DNA of 34,178 nucleotides from Desulfurivibrio sp044068625 (lineage in GTDB: Bacteria; Desulfobacterota; Desulfobulbia; Desulfobulbales; Desulfurivibrionaceae), in assembly GCF_044068625.1 (NCBI RefSeq), contig NZ_JBIPKH010000022.1:1-34178 (forward strand), given 5' to 3'. Position 1 is the first letter of the stretch; every line of letters begins with the position of its first letter. Positions 1 through 6,509 of the stretch are shown here, one piece after another. A program made the position numbers and the translations under genes. A model generated the notes under the pieces. That model had not been told where the DNA came from. It did not search any database and was given only the letters and a program-made list of their open reading frames with translations.

Positions 1-2
1 AA

Positions 3-284
3 CAGCCAACCCAGGCGCAAACTGAACTTGCTCCCGGAGCAAACAGCTATACCGTTCACGTTTATTACGGCCGAACTGTCGATCCGACCACCTTCTCGGC
101 GGAACTTAACCGGGAGGATGTAACCGGGCTTTTTTCTCCGCAACCCTTCAGCGATGAAGAGGTCGAAATTCCTCTCCAACCGGGCCGTAACACCCTGGTG
201 CTCTCAATTGAAGGCTCCCGCAACGACGGCAAGAAAGCGCGGGACGCCGACCGCTTGGTGTTTATTGTGCCGCAAGAACGGTAG
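3..284 (+). CDS. C-terminal part of a secreted/surface protein with an Ig-like domain (5' end outside window)
   Basis: The frame is open from the window edge to a TAG at 282-284, about 93 codons. The residues alternate in a beta-strand pattern (YTVHVYYG, then FSAELNREDVTGLF, then a proline-rich turn, then PLQPGRNTLVLSIEG, ending RLVFIVPQER). This is the look of a single Ig-like or cadherin-like beta sandwich at the end of a larger extracellular protein. No catalytic motif is visible, and the start lies outside the window, so neither a signal peptide nor the full architecture can be judged. The assignment rests on pattern only, and the protein family is not identified. Confidence 0.6.
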   Translation, partial: QPTQAQTELAPGANSYTVHVYYGRTVDPTTFSAELNREDVTGLFSPQPFSDEEVEIPLQPGRNTLVLSIEGSRNDGKKARDADRLVFIVPQER

Positions 285-487
285 CGCAGTGTCCCCAAAG
301 ACAACTCCTGCAGCGACACCAGGTGGATTTACGCGCACCCGGCCGGCGAAGAGTGGTGGTTTCCTGGCCGGGCCGGGGTGGGGGAAGCGGTCAACCTGAG
401 CGCCGCCGCTGACCCGGCTGCGTATTCCAGTGATTCCGGACACCGAGTGTAGGAGGAGGTAGCGGCGCAGGCAACCAAGAGCGTCAA
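285..487. other. non-coding or degenerate stretch after the truncated surface gene
   Basis: About 200 bases lie between the TAG at 282-284 and the palindrome at 488. The frame of the upstream gene stays open beyond that TAG to a second TAG at 450-452, adding about 55 codons (including an EEWWFPG run), but no recognisable domain appears. It may be former coding sequence or chance in GC-rich DNA. No promoter or RNA gene is evident. Confidence 0.4.
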
Positions 488-512
488 GGGGACAGCTTTG
501 AAATCTGTCCCC
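488..512. repeat. short palindromic repeat, copy 1 (GGGGACAG..CTGTCCCC)
   Basis: The 25-bp inverted repeat has 8-bp outer arms GGGGACAG and CTGTCCCC around a TTTGAAAT core. A second copy, with the same CGTCA-type lead-in, lies at 2128-2153 on the other side of hipBA. Short palindromes of this style are often seen dispersed in proteobacterial genomes and near REP-associated transposases. No transposase is present here. It also lies just downstream of the hipA stop, so it could act as a terminator-like hairpin. Confidence 0.7.
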
Positions 513-529
513 GGTCCAGCCTCCCCGGT

Positions 530-1747
530 CTATCCACCGGCCAGCGGGACGCTTTTCATATGTTGGTCAATCATCGTCTCAATGGCCTTTGGTAAGGCGT
601 AGTGCGCCTTATTCTCTGCCCAGACGCGGCGCGTTTTGGCTGCTGTTTCATGGACGGCATCCAGGACAAGTTTTTTCGGCAAGCCCGCTTTTCCGGCCAG
701 CTTTTCAAAAAGCCGCAGGTCGCAAAGCATCATCTCCTTTGTTTTGACGAATTTCAGGGCCAGCGTTTCGCCCGGCATGTAGGGCACGGTCGAAACCATG
801 TCGTAAACCGGCGCCAGCTCGGGCGTGCGGCCGTCCCGGTAGATGAACGACCAGTTCTTTAAATGCATGTCGCCGTTGCCGGTCAGGATGGTGTAAGCCA
901 AACGGGCGATATAATCGCGCAGACCTTCCTCCCCGGTCAGGGTCCAAACCATGCCGGCTATATTCTGAAAGCTCACGCCTTCATATTTGTGATCGGGAAA
1001 GATGCCGTAAACCTGGGCAAAGTCCTCGATGTGGATGCGCAAGCCGCCCTCCGTCCGGTCAAAACGCCTGACGGCCAACGCCTGCGTGCCGCGCAGCTTG
1101 CCGAAATCGGGCAGACCTTCAATCTCGGACAACGGCACCAGCCGAATCTCCGGCACCTTCAGGCCAATCTCGCCGGCCATGTGCATCATGGCATACTCGT
1201 TTTCCGGGACGTTGTCGTGGGTGAGCGACGGCAGTTTGACAATCCAGTTCCCTTCCATGCCGTCGGCCGGGATAGTCAGGCCGCCGTGCCGTTCCATCAG
1301 CGCCGAGAATTTCAGTTGTACGCCCGCCAGGGAAAAGCGCCAAGGCTGGCCTGATTCGTTTTTTTCTGCCAGGCTCTTTTCTTCCCTGCCCTTTGGCCAT
1401 GAAGAGTCTGCCGCGGGCCTGGCAATCACCGCGCCCGGCAAATCTTCACCCAGAAGGTGAAGCAGGGCAAATTCGTTGCCTGGCTTGACGCCGCCGCGCG
1501 CCGCCAGATAATCCCGCAAATGCCCTTCGGGAAGCAGATTGGCAAAGAACGGCGGCGCCTTGACGCTATACGCCCTGGTATCGGTAAGAAGCGCACCATC
1601 GGCGGCAAGGTACGATTGGCTTAAAACAGGGCGGCCCGGGTCGTTGATATAGGTTTCGTCGAAAGTGAACAATATCCGCCCGTCCGGCAGCTCCGTTAAA
1701 AGACCGGCCCGGGTGTCGTTCAGGAAAATATCGAGCGCGGCTGTCAT
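530..1747 (-). CDS. hipA: HipA family serine/threonine kinase toxin
   Basis: This is a 405-residue HipA-type kinase, the toxin of a type II toxin-antitoxin pair. Characterised HipA proteins phosphorylate aminoacyl-tRNA synthetases (GltX in E. coli) and induce growth arrest. The N-terminal HipA subdomain (about 1-110) is followed by the kinase core. Visible motifs are SLAGVQLKFS (139-148, the loop carrying the autophosphorylated serine in E. coli HipA), the catalytic segment NGDMHLKNW with Asp293, and the metal-binding VYD (Asp316). Length is slightly below the 440 residues of E. coli HipA, but all core motifs are kept, so it looks active. The start overlaps the hipB stop by 4 bp (ATGA), typical of a translationally coupled antitoxin-first operon. 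The substrate cannot be told from sequence. Confidence 0.93.
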   Translation of the reverse strand: MTAALDIFLNDTRAGLLTELPDGRILFTFDETYINDPGRPVLSQSYLAADGALLTDTRAYSVKAPPFFANLLPEGHLRDYLAARGGVKPGNEFALLHLLGEDLPGAVIARPAADSSWPKGREEKSLAEKNESGQPWRFSLAGVQLKFSALMERHGGLTIPADGMEGNWIVKLPSLTHDNVPENEYAMMHMAGEIGLKVPEIRLVPLSEIEGLPDFGKLRGTQALAVRRFDRTEGGLRIHIEDFAQVYGIFPDHKYEGVSFQNIAGMVWTLTGEEGLRDYIARLAYTILTGNGDMHLKNWSFIYRDGRTPELAPVYDMVSTVPYMPGETLALKFVKTKEMMLCDLRLFEKLAGKAGLPKKLVLDAVHETAAKTRRVWAENKAHYALPKAIETMIDQHMKSVPLAGG

Positions 1748-2049
1748 GACAATTCTTCCTTCTCGTCCTCATCATCCATGTCGTCAGGCCGCCAGGCCGG
1801 TTGCGGGCCCCCTTCGTCGCCGGATAACAGCGACCGGACGGCGGGCGTCAAAGCCCGCGGGACCAGCACCGGCTCCAGATCCAGAAACCGCGCCATCTCC
1901 AGAAAGCTGGAAAGGCGCATATCGACCTTTCCCGCCTCGATTTGCGAGATGTGACTTTGCGGCAGACCCATCTTGGCCCCTAAAGCGCCTTGGGTCAGCC
2001 CCTTGGCTTTCCGCACCGCTTGCAGCTTTTTGACGATATCATCCATCAT
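1744..2049 (-). CDS. hipB: HipB-type XRE family antitoxin
   Basis: This is a 101-residue DNA-binding antitoxin. An XRE helix-turn-helix fills residues about 5-60 (KAKGLTQGALGAKMGLPQSHISQIEAGK), with the recognition helix around QSHISQIE. The C-terminal tail is very acidic (DDMDDEDEKEE), longer and more acidic than in E. coli HipB, and could occupy or mask the toxin. It is the first gene of the hipBA pair and probably represses its own promoter by binding the AT-rich dyads just upstream. Two adjacent ATG codons begin the frame, and the first is taken. HipB-type assignment rests on the HTH plus the adjoining HipA. Confidence 0.9.
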   Translation of the reverse strand: MMDDIVKKLQAVRKAKGLTQGALGAKMGLPQSHISQIEAGKVDMRLSSFLEMARFLDLEPVLVPRALTPAVRSLLSGDEGGPQPAWRPDDMDDEDEKEELS

Positions 2050-2106
2050 TTTTATATACTATCACACATATAGAAAAAATAAAATATGTTTTGGCATATA
2101 GAACCG
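2050..2106 (-). promoter_or_regulatory. AT-rich hipBA promoter/operator
   Basis: This short segment is almost pure A/T in an otherwise GC-rich region. It carries two direct CATATAG copies (2067-2073 and 2095-2101, 28 bp apart) and an ATATG-N6-CATAT dyad (2084-2099), plus further TATATA blocks next to the hipB start. HipB proteins bind paired dyads upstream of their own gene, so these are the likely operators. No clean -35/-10 pair can be fixed. Confidence 0.55.
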
Positions 2107-2127
2107 GCTTGTAACCAGCGCCCGTCA

Positions 2128-2153
2128 GGGGGACAGATTTGAAATCTGTCGCC
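2128..2153. repeat. short palindromic repeat, copy 2
   Basis: A near-perfect palindrome (GACAGATTT-G-AAATCTGTC core, preceded by GGG) matches the copy at 488-512 in sequence and lead-in. Here it terminates the hsdR relic on the minus strand: the relic's reading frame runs straight into it. Together the two copies bracket the 1.6-kb hipBA segment. Confidence 0.7.
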
Positions 2154-2740
2154 GATCAACGCTTCAGTGTAGCCGAGTTTGCCGCCGAAGGCGCCGACCA
2201 GTTCCAGGTCCGAGCCCAGTTTGGTGAAGGGGTCCAGGTTGAGGATTTTGACAGAGGTGGTCCGGTCCTGGCGACAGCGGGCCGGTGGGGTGCTGGTCGT
2301 CGCTTTGCCAAGGGGTGGTTTGGTCGTGGCCTTGGGCGGTGGAGTCGGCGGCTTCGGCGGCCAGTTGGGCGGCCAGTTGGGCGGCCAGTTCGTCTTGCAG
2401 TTGGGCGTCGGGCTGTTCATCTGCCGGGACCATGGGGTCGCCGGGGTTGGGCTGGTGCACCTGCACCGGTTCGCCGTCGAACTTGGGGTCGGCGAACAGT
2501 TCGGTGGCCTTCTTGAACTCCAGGATGGTGAACCAGTGCTTGTGGTAGTCGTCCAGGAAGCCGTCTTCGATCCCCTGTTTCAGGGAGTAGGTGTAAATCG
2601 GTTCGCCGAAGTAGTCGATGTTGGATACTTCTTTGGTCTCCTTGGGGGTGGCGGTGAGGCCGATGTGGGTGGCTACCGTGAAATATTCCAGGATCGCCCG
2701 CCAGGCGGAATCCGCCAGGATGTTGCGGTCAGCCGGGAAG
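2154..2740 (-). pseudogene. decayed fragment of a type I restriction enzyme R subunit (HsdR)
   Basis: Minus-strand translation from about 2735 gives DSAWRAILEYF, then THIGLTATPKETKEVSNIDYFGEPIYTY, then SLKQGIEDGFL. These are the helicase motif III region and following segment of EcoKI-like HsdR proteins. The next stretch (LFADPKFDGEPVQ) still resembles HsdR. After about 2400 the match moves to another frame, which ends KILNLDPFTKLGSDLELVGAFGGKLGY, like the HsdR C-terminal region. The Walker A and DEAH portions, the nuclease domain and several hundred central residues are missing. The relic is therefore 5'-truncated, internally deleted and frameshifted. It belongs to a different HsdR lineage from the intact gene at 28.3-31.7 kb. 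Confidence 0.8.
2356..2391. repeat. three tandem copies of a 12-bp unit inside the hsdR relic
   Basis: The unit GGCGGCCAGTTG repeats three times (the last ends in C). On the minus strand it encodes AAQL repeats in one frame and NWPP repeats in the other. Such a simple repeat fits slippage in unconstrained, decaying DNA. Confidence 0.8.
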
Positions 2741-2879
2741 ACCGGCTCGACAAACAACAACGGCCATCGCCAGGGGCCCTTCCGGCCGCAAATCGCGGTT
2801 GACGCCAAAAGGACGGCCTGATAGTCTGCCCGCCGGTTCATCTTTTCGTTTTGGCAAACAGTGACGGGGAGGCGGTGGA

Positions 2880-2981
2880 ATGTATTTTCCGGTGTTCGTC
2901 CCGGCCCAACTGATCAAATGGGTGCTGGCCGCCATCCTCCTTTTCTCCGGCGGCCGATACCTGCTGGCTCCCCTGTTTTAG
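2880..2981 (+). CDS. candidate 33-residue single-pass membrane peptide
   Basis: A short ORF starts at ATG 2880 with a good ribosome site (GGGGAGG at 2866-2872, 7 nt away) and an in-frame stop at 2862-2864, so it is not the tail of a longer gene. The peptide begins MYFPVFVPAQ and continues through a hydrophobic helix (VLAAILLFSG) to RYLLAPLF. It ends 2 nt before the stop codon of the convergent porin gene. The pairing of a Shine-Dalgarno site with a membrane helix makes coding plausible. No function is known, and it could be a remnant of a larger membrane gene. Confidence 0.45.
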   Translation: MYFPVFVPAQLIKWVLAAILLFSGGRYLLAPLF

Positions 2982-2983
2982 CT

Positions 2984-3997
2984 TTAGAAGTCAAAGCGGG
3001 CCCCCACCAGAAAAACCTGGCCGCCGGAAAAGTTGCTCCGCCAGGTGCCCTCGCCGCTGTCGCGCTTGGCGGTAATGGCGGCGCTCTCCCGCTCCCAGTA
3101 GTATTCGGCGAAAAAGAGCAGGCTGTCGTTGAACTGGTGGTCAACTCCCAGATGAACCACCTCTTCGCCGTAACGGTCTACCTCGGCCAGCATCGCCTTC
3201 AGGGTGTTTTGCCCCAGAGTGTAGGCGACCAAGAGGTTGATGGCGCTGTCCCCGTCGGCCCCGTAACCCCCGGCAATATCACTGTCATGGATCTCCAGCT
3301 TGGCCCCGACATAGAACTGCTGCCAGGTGTGGGCCAGGGAGATCCCCCAGATTCTCCAATCCTTCCGCAGCCGATCCACCCCCACCGCCAGGGTGGTATC
3401 GGCAACGGAGTAGCTGCCGGTGGCCTGAAACCGGTCACTGTTACCATCGCCATTATCGTGGCTCCAGCCCAGGGCAAAGGAGAAGCCGCTGAACTCCGGA
3501 CTGTAGTAGCTGATGGTGTTGCTGAGACGGAAGGTGGTGAAGGTGGCGAAACCGCTGTAGTAGCTGCTGAACATATCCACCGGATAGGCGATGGCGTTGT
3601 AATAGGGCATCCACATCTTGCCGTAGGAAAACGAGCCGAAATCGCCCCGGGCTCCGATTTTGGCCACCCGAACATCCTGGCTGTGGTCGAAGGGGTCCTG
3701 GATCTCCCAGTTGACCAGGTCCAGCGGCAGTTCAAGCTGGCCGAAAACCGTGACCTCCGGGCTGAGGAGATAGTCGCCGCTGACCCCGATCCGGGAATAG
3801 GCGTCGCGAAAGCCGGTGTAGGAGCCCATCTCCCGCCGGTTGTCCGGTCGTACCGTCTCCACCTGCACCCGGGCGGAACCATAGAACTCCAGGCGGTAAT
3901 CTTCTCCCTCCAGCGGGGGCAGGGCCGCCGCCGGCGAGACCCCGCTCAACAGCCAGAGCCCGGAACCCAGCACCCCCCCGAACCAACGCCCAACCAT
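2984..3997 (-). CDS. outer membrane porin
   Basis: The 337-residue protein has a signal peptide (hydrophobic stretch, then SPAAA, cleavage near residue 25). The rest is alternating beta-strand sequence such as YRLEFYGSARVQVE, DAYSRIGVSG and SFSYGKMWMPYY. It closes with GARFDF, the terminal phenylalanine recognised by the BAM machinery. This is a Gram-negative general porin of the Porin_4/OmpC-like type, probably a trimeric 16-strand barrel. The ribosome site AAGAGGAGG sits just upstream of the ATG. The gene follows the BCCT transporter by 44 bp on the same strand, so both may be co-transcribed, which would supply outer- and inner-membrane passage for the same solute. Substrate specificity is not visible. 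Confidence 0.85.
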   Translation of the reverse strand: MVGRWFGGVLGSGLWLLSGVSPAAALPPLEGEDYRLEFYGSARVQVETVRPDNRREMGSYTGFRDAYSRIGVSGDYLLSPEVTVFGQLELPLDLVNWEIQDPFDHSQDVRVAKIGARGDFGSFSYGKMWMPYYNAIAYPVDMFSSYYSGFATFTTFRLSNTISYYSPEFSGFSFALGWSHDNGDGNSDRFQATGSYSVADTTLAVGVDRLRKDWRIWGISLAHTWQQFYVGAKLEIHDSDIAGGYGADGDSAINLLVAYTLGQNTLKAMLAEVDRYGEEVVHLGVDHQFNDSLLFFAEYYWERESAAITAKRDSGEGTWRSNFSGGQVFLVGARFDF

Positions 3998-4041
3998 AAC
4001 AACCTCCTCTTAAAATAAAAAAGTTAGCGGTAAATCCGTTT

Positions 4042-6033
4042 TCACTTATTGCTCAGCAGGAAGTGGATGTGCCGCTCGTACTGCTCCAGCACATCACTGA
4101 TCACGTAATCCCTGCCCCAGCTCATGATGTCGTAGTCCTGGCCCCCTTCCCGCAAATGGACCTCGGCCCGGTAATATTTGAGGGCCTCAACCCGGTCGGA
4201 GCGGGTGTCCCGCATCACCAGGGCCGGGGGTTCGTAGGGCCGGGGCCGCACCGAATAGAAAAAATCCACCTCGTCACCCGGCCGCGCCACCTCCAGCCAG
4301 ACCCGGCCATCCTCGCCCTCCTCGACCCGGGCCGTCAGCCCCTGTTGCCGCAGTTCGGCCGCCACCTCCTCCAGGGCGGGCTTGACGGTATTTTCGAGGA
4401 AATCGAGGACCTCGCCTTTTTTGGGATGATGGACCAGGACCCGCAGTCGTTGCCGCCAGTTGAGGGCGGCGTGGGGCCCCCGGGGCATAACCCGGGCTTC
4501 GCGCAGACTGATCCTTTTCACTCCCTCGATCCGCAAAGCCCGCAGCAAGCCCCAGCACATCAGAATCATCACCACGGTGAACGGCAGGGCGCTGGCGATG
4601 GTGGCGGTCTGCAAGGCCGCCAACCCCCCGGCCAACAACAGGGCCGCCGCCACGATCCCCTCCACCACCGCCCAGAAGATCCGCTGCCAGACCGGGGAGG
4701 GCTCCTCATGCCCCCCCGAAGTGAGGATATCCACCACCAGGGAACCGGAATCGGATGATGTCACGAAAAAGGTCATTACCAGCAGGGTGGCCACCAGGGC
4801 GGTGATGGCGGAAAGAGGCAGATATTCAAAGAACTGGAACAGAGCCACCGAGGTATCGGCGGCCACCGCCTCGGCCAGGGCTCCGATCCCCTGGACCATA
4901 ATCATATGGAGGGCGGTATCGCCAAAAAAGGTCATCCACATAAAGGTGAACCCCACCGGCACCAGCAGGACCCCGACCACGAACTCGCGGATACTCCGGC
5001 CCCGGGAAACCCGGGCGATGAACATTCCGACAAAGGGGGCCCAGGCGATCCACCAGCCCCAATAAAAAAGGGTCCAGCCGCCGATCCAGTCGGTGGGCTC
5101 ATAAGCGTAAAGGTTGAAGGTCATCTCAAACAGAGAGGAGATGTACATCCCGGTATTCTGCACCAGGGTCTGGAGCAGAAAGACCGTGGGTCCGGTCACC
5201 AGTACAAAGAGCAGCAGGCCGGCAGCCAGCACCACGTTGAGCACCGAAAGCCGACGGATACCGCCATCCAGACCCAGCACCACCGAGATGGTGGCAATGG
5301 CGGTGATCACGAAGATCAGGATCACCTGGGTGGTGACGGCGGTGGGAATGCCGAAAAGGTAGTGCAAGCCGGAGTTGATCTGCACCACCCCCAACCCCAG
5401 GGAGGTGGCCACCCCGAAGATGGTGCCCAATACGGCGAAGATATCCACCGCGTGACCGATGGGGCCGTGGATCCGCTCGCCGATCAGGGGGTAGAGCGAG
5501 GAGCGGATGGTCAAGGGCAGGCCCTGACGGAAGGCGAAATAGGCCAGGGAGAGGGCCACCACCGCGTAGATCGCCCAGGCATGGACCCCCCAGTGGAAGA
5601 AGGTGATCCGCATGGCCTGACGGGCGGCCTCGGCGGTTTCCGGTGGGCCCACCGGCGGGCTGACGTAGTGCATAACCGGCTCCGCCACCCCGAAGAACAT
5701 CAGACCGATCCCCATGCCGGCGGAAAAGAGCATGGCGAACCAGGAGCCGTAGGAGTAATCCGGCTCGCTGTGGTCACTGCCCAGCTTGATCCGGCCGAAA
5801 CCGGAAACCGCCAGAGCGACCACGAAAACCAGAAAACCGGCCACCGTCAGGACATAAAACCAGCCGGCGGACTCGGTGATCCAGCTCTGGGTGGCGGAGA
5901 ACAGACGGCCGGCGGTTTCGGTGGCCAGGGCCGCGAAGGCGACAAAAGCCACGGTCAAAACGGCGGAAATAACAAACACCGGCGGGTTGATCCGGATCTT
6001 AACCGGCGCGACCGCCTTCTCTTTTTCATTCAT
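4042..6033 (-). CDS. BCCT family betaine/choline/carnitine transporter
   Basis: This 663-residue inner-membrane secondary transporter has 12 predicted helices. Family signatures include AGMGIGLMFFGVAEPV (105-120, the unwound substrate/ion helix) and the aromatic-rich segment FYWGWWIAWAPFVGMF. A soluble C-terminal region of about 150 residues follows (from the RVLVHHPKKGE area), the layout of BetT-like choline carriers (677 residues in E. coli). GMG rather than a shifted motif does not by itself settle sodium versus proton coupling. The role is import of compatible solutes such as glycine betaine or choline under osmotic stress. The ribosome site (TGAGGAGAAAAGC) lies directly before the ATG, inside the end of the truncated yqgE remnant. 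The porin gene follows. Confidence 0.92.
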   Translation of the reverse strand: MNEKEKAVAPVKIRINPPVFVISAVLTVAFVAFAALATETAGRLFSATQSWITESAGWFYVLTVAGFLVFVVALAVSGFGRIKLGSDHSEPDYSYGSWFAMLFSAGMGIGLMFFGVAEPVMHYVSPPVGPPETAEAARQAMRITFFHWGVHAWAIYAVVALSLAYFAFRQGLPLTIRSSLYPLIGERIHGPIGHAVDIFAVLGTIFGVATSLGLGVVQINSGLHYLFGIPTAVTTQVILIFVITAIATISVVLGLDGGIRRLSVLNVVLAAGLLLFVLVTGPTVFLLQTLVQNTGMYISSLFEMTFNLYAYEPTDWIGGWTLFYWGWWIAWAPFVGMFIARVSRGRSIREFVVGVLLVPVGFTFMWMTFFGDTALHMIMVQGIGALAEAVAADTSVALFQFFEYLPLSAITALVATLLVMTFFVTSSDSGSLVVDILTSGGHEEPSPVWQRIFWAVVEGIVAAALLLAGGLAALQTATIASALPFTVVMILMCWGLLRALRIEGVKRISLREARVMPRGPHAALNWRQRLRVLVHHPKKGEVLDFLENTVKPALEEVAAELRQQGLTARVEEGEDGRVWLEVARPGDEVDFFYSVRPRPYEPPALVMRDTRSDRVEALKYYRAEVHLREGGQDYDIMSWGRDYVISDVLEQYERHIHFLLSNK

Positions 6034-6043
6034 GCTTTTCTCC

Positions 6044-6295
6044 TCAGGCGGAACCGGTCACGCTGCCGGTCTCCACCGGCCCGCCCAGGTAAACCCGGCC
6101 CAAGGGCCGCTCCGGCAGGGGAATTCCGGCGTTAATGAAAATATCCTCCAGCCGCACATCCTTGACCGGCTGGTTGATCACCAGCCCCATGGCCCCCTCG
6201 TGGTTATGGACACAAAGATAGATCACCGACTCCCGAAAACGGGGATCGGACATCTGGGGAGTGGCGATGAGGAAATGGCCCTGCAAATTTTCCAC
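6044..6295 (-). pseudogene. truncated YqgE/AlgH (UPF0301) remnant
   Basis: The translation VENLQGHFLIATPQMSDPRF, then FRESVIYLCVHNHEGAMGLVINQPV and GRVYLGGPV, is the conserved N-terminal half of the YqgE/AlgH family (normally about 185 residues). The frame then ends after a short unrelated tail (ETGSVTGSA), so about 100 C-terminal residues are missing. The break lies exactly where the ribosome site of the BCCT gene begins, suggesting a deletion or recombination joined the two. A GTG at 6295 is the family-consistent start. The open frame extends upstream to 6391, but the added residues do not match the family. It could still be translated and help couple BCCT expression. Confidence 0.75.
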
Positions 6296-6361
6296 GGTCG
6301 GGGAACCCTGTGAGCAAAAGTCGGCGATTCTGCGCGCTGCCGCAAGCAAAAGATCTTGCCC

Positions 6362-6391
6362 ACTGTAGCATCGACCATCGCCTTCCGTCAA
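6362..6391 (-). promoter_or_regulatory. candidate sigma-70 promoter for yqgE remnant-BCCT-porin
   Basis: On the minus strand, TTGACG (6386-6391) and TACAGT (6362-6367) are separated by 18 bp. It points at the yqgE remnant and the BCCT gene, and lies back to back with a candidate promoter for glgB. The prediction is from pattern only. Confidence 0.4.
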
Positions 6392-6407
6392 GGCAGGCTA
6401 TCAATGC

Positions 6408-6437
6408 TTGTCAGCCCCTTTCAACCTGTGCTACAAC
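6408..6437 (+). promoter_or_regulatory. candidate sigma-70 promoter for glgB
   Basis: TTGTCA (6408-6413) and TACAAC (6432-6437) are spaced 18 bp apart and lie about 70 bp before the chosen glgB start. The match is moderate, and no other better pair is seen in the intergenic region. Confidence 0.35.
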
Positions 6438-6471
6438 AGGTGACCGGAAACGGGAGTGCGGAACCCTTCCG

Positions 6472-6497
6472 CCCCCCCTACCCCCAACCCCAACCCC
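6472..6497 (-). other. G-quadruplex-type tract at the glgB start (C-tracts on the + strand)
   Basis: Four C runs of 7, 5, 4 and 4 are separated by only two bases each, so the minus strand carries GGGGTTGGGG-type, telomere-like repeats. This meets the usual four-tract rule for an intramolecular quadruplex (minus strand) and i-motif (plus strand). It ends 12 bases before the chosen glgB ATG, within the probable mRNA leader. Confidence 0.75.
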
Positions 6498-6509
6498 AGG
6501 CTGACAAAG

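Noticed and set aside
6456..6509. GlgB start at the upstream ATG
   Set aside because: The added residues come from the C-tract (Pro/Asn string) and no family member begins that way.
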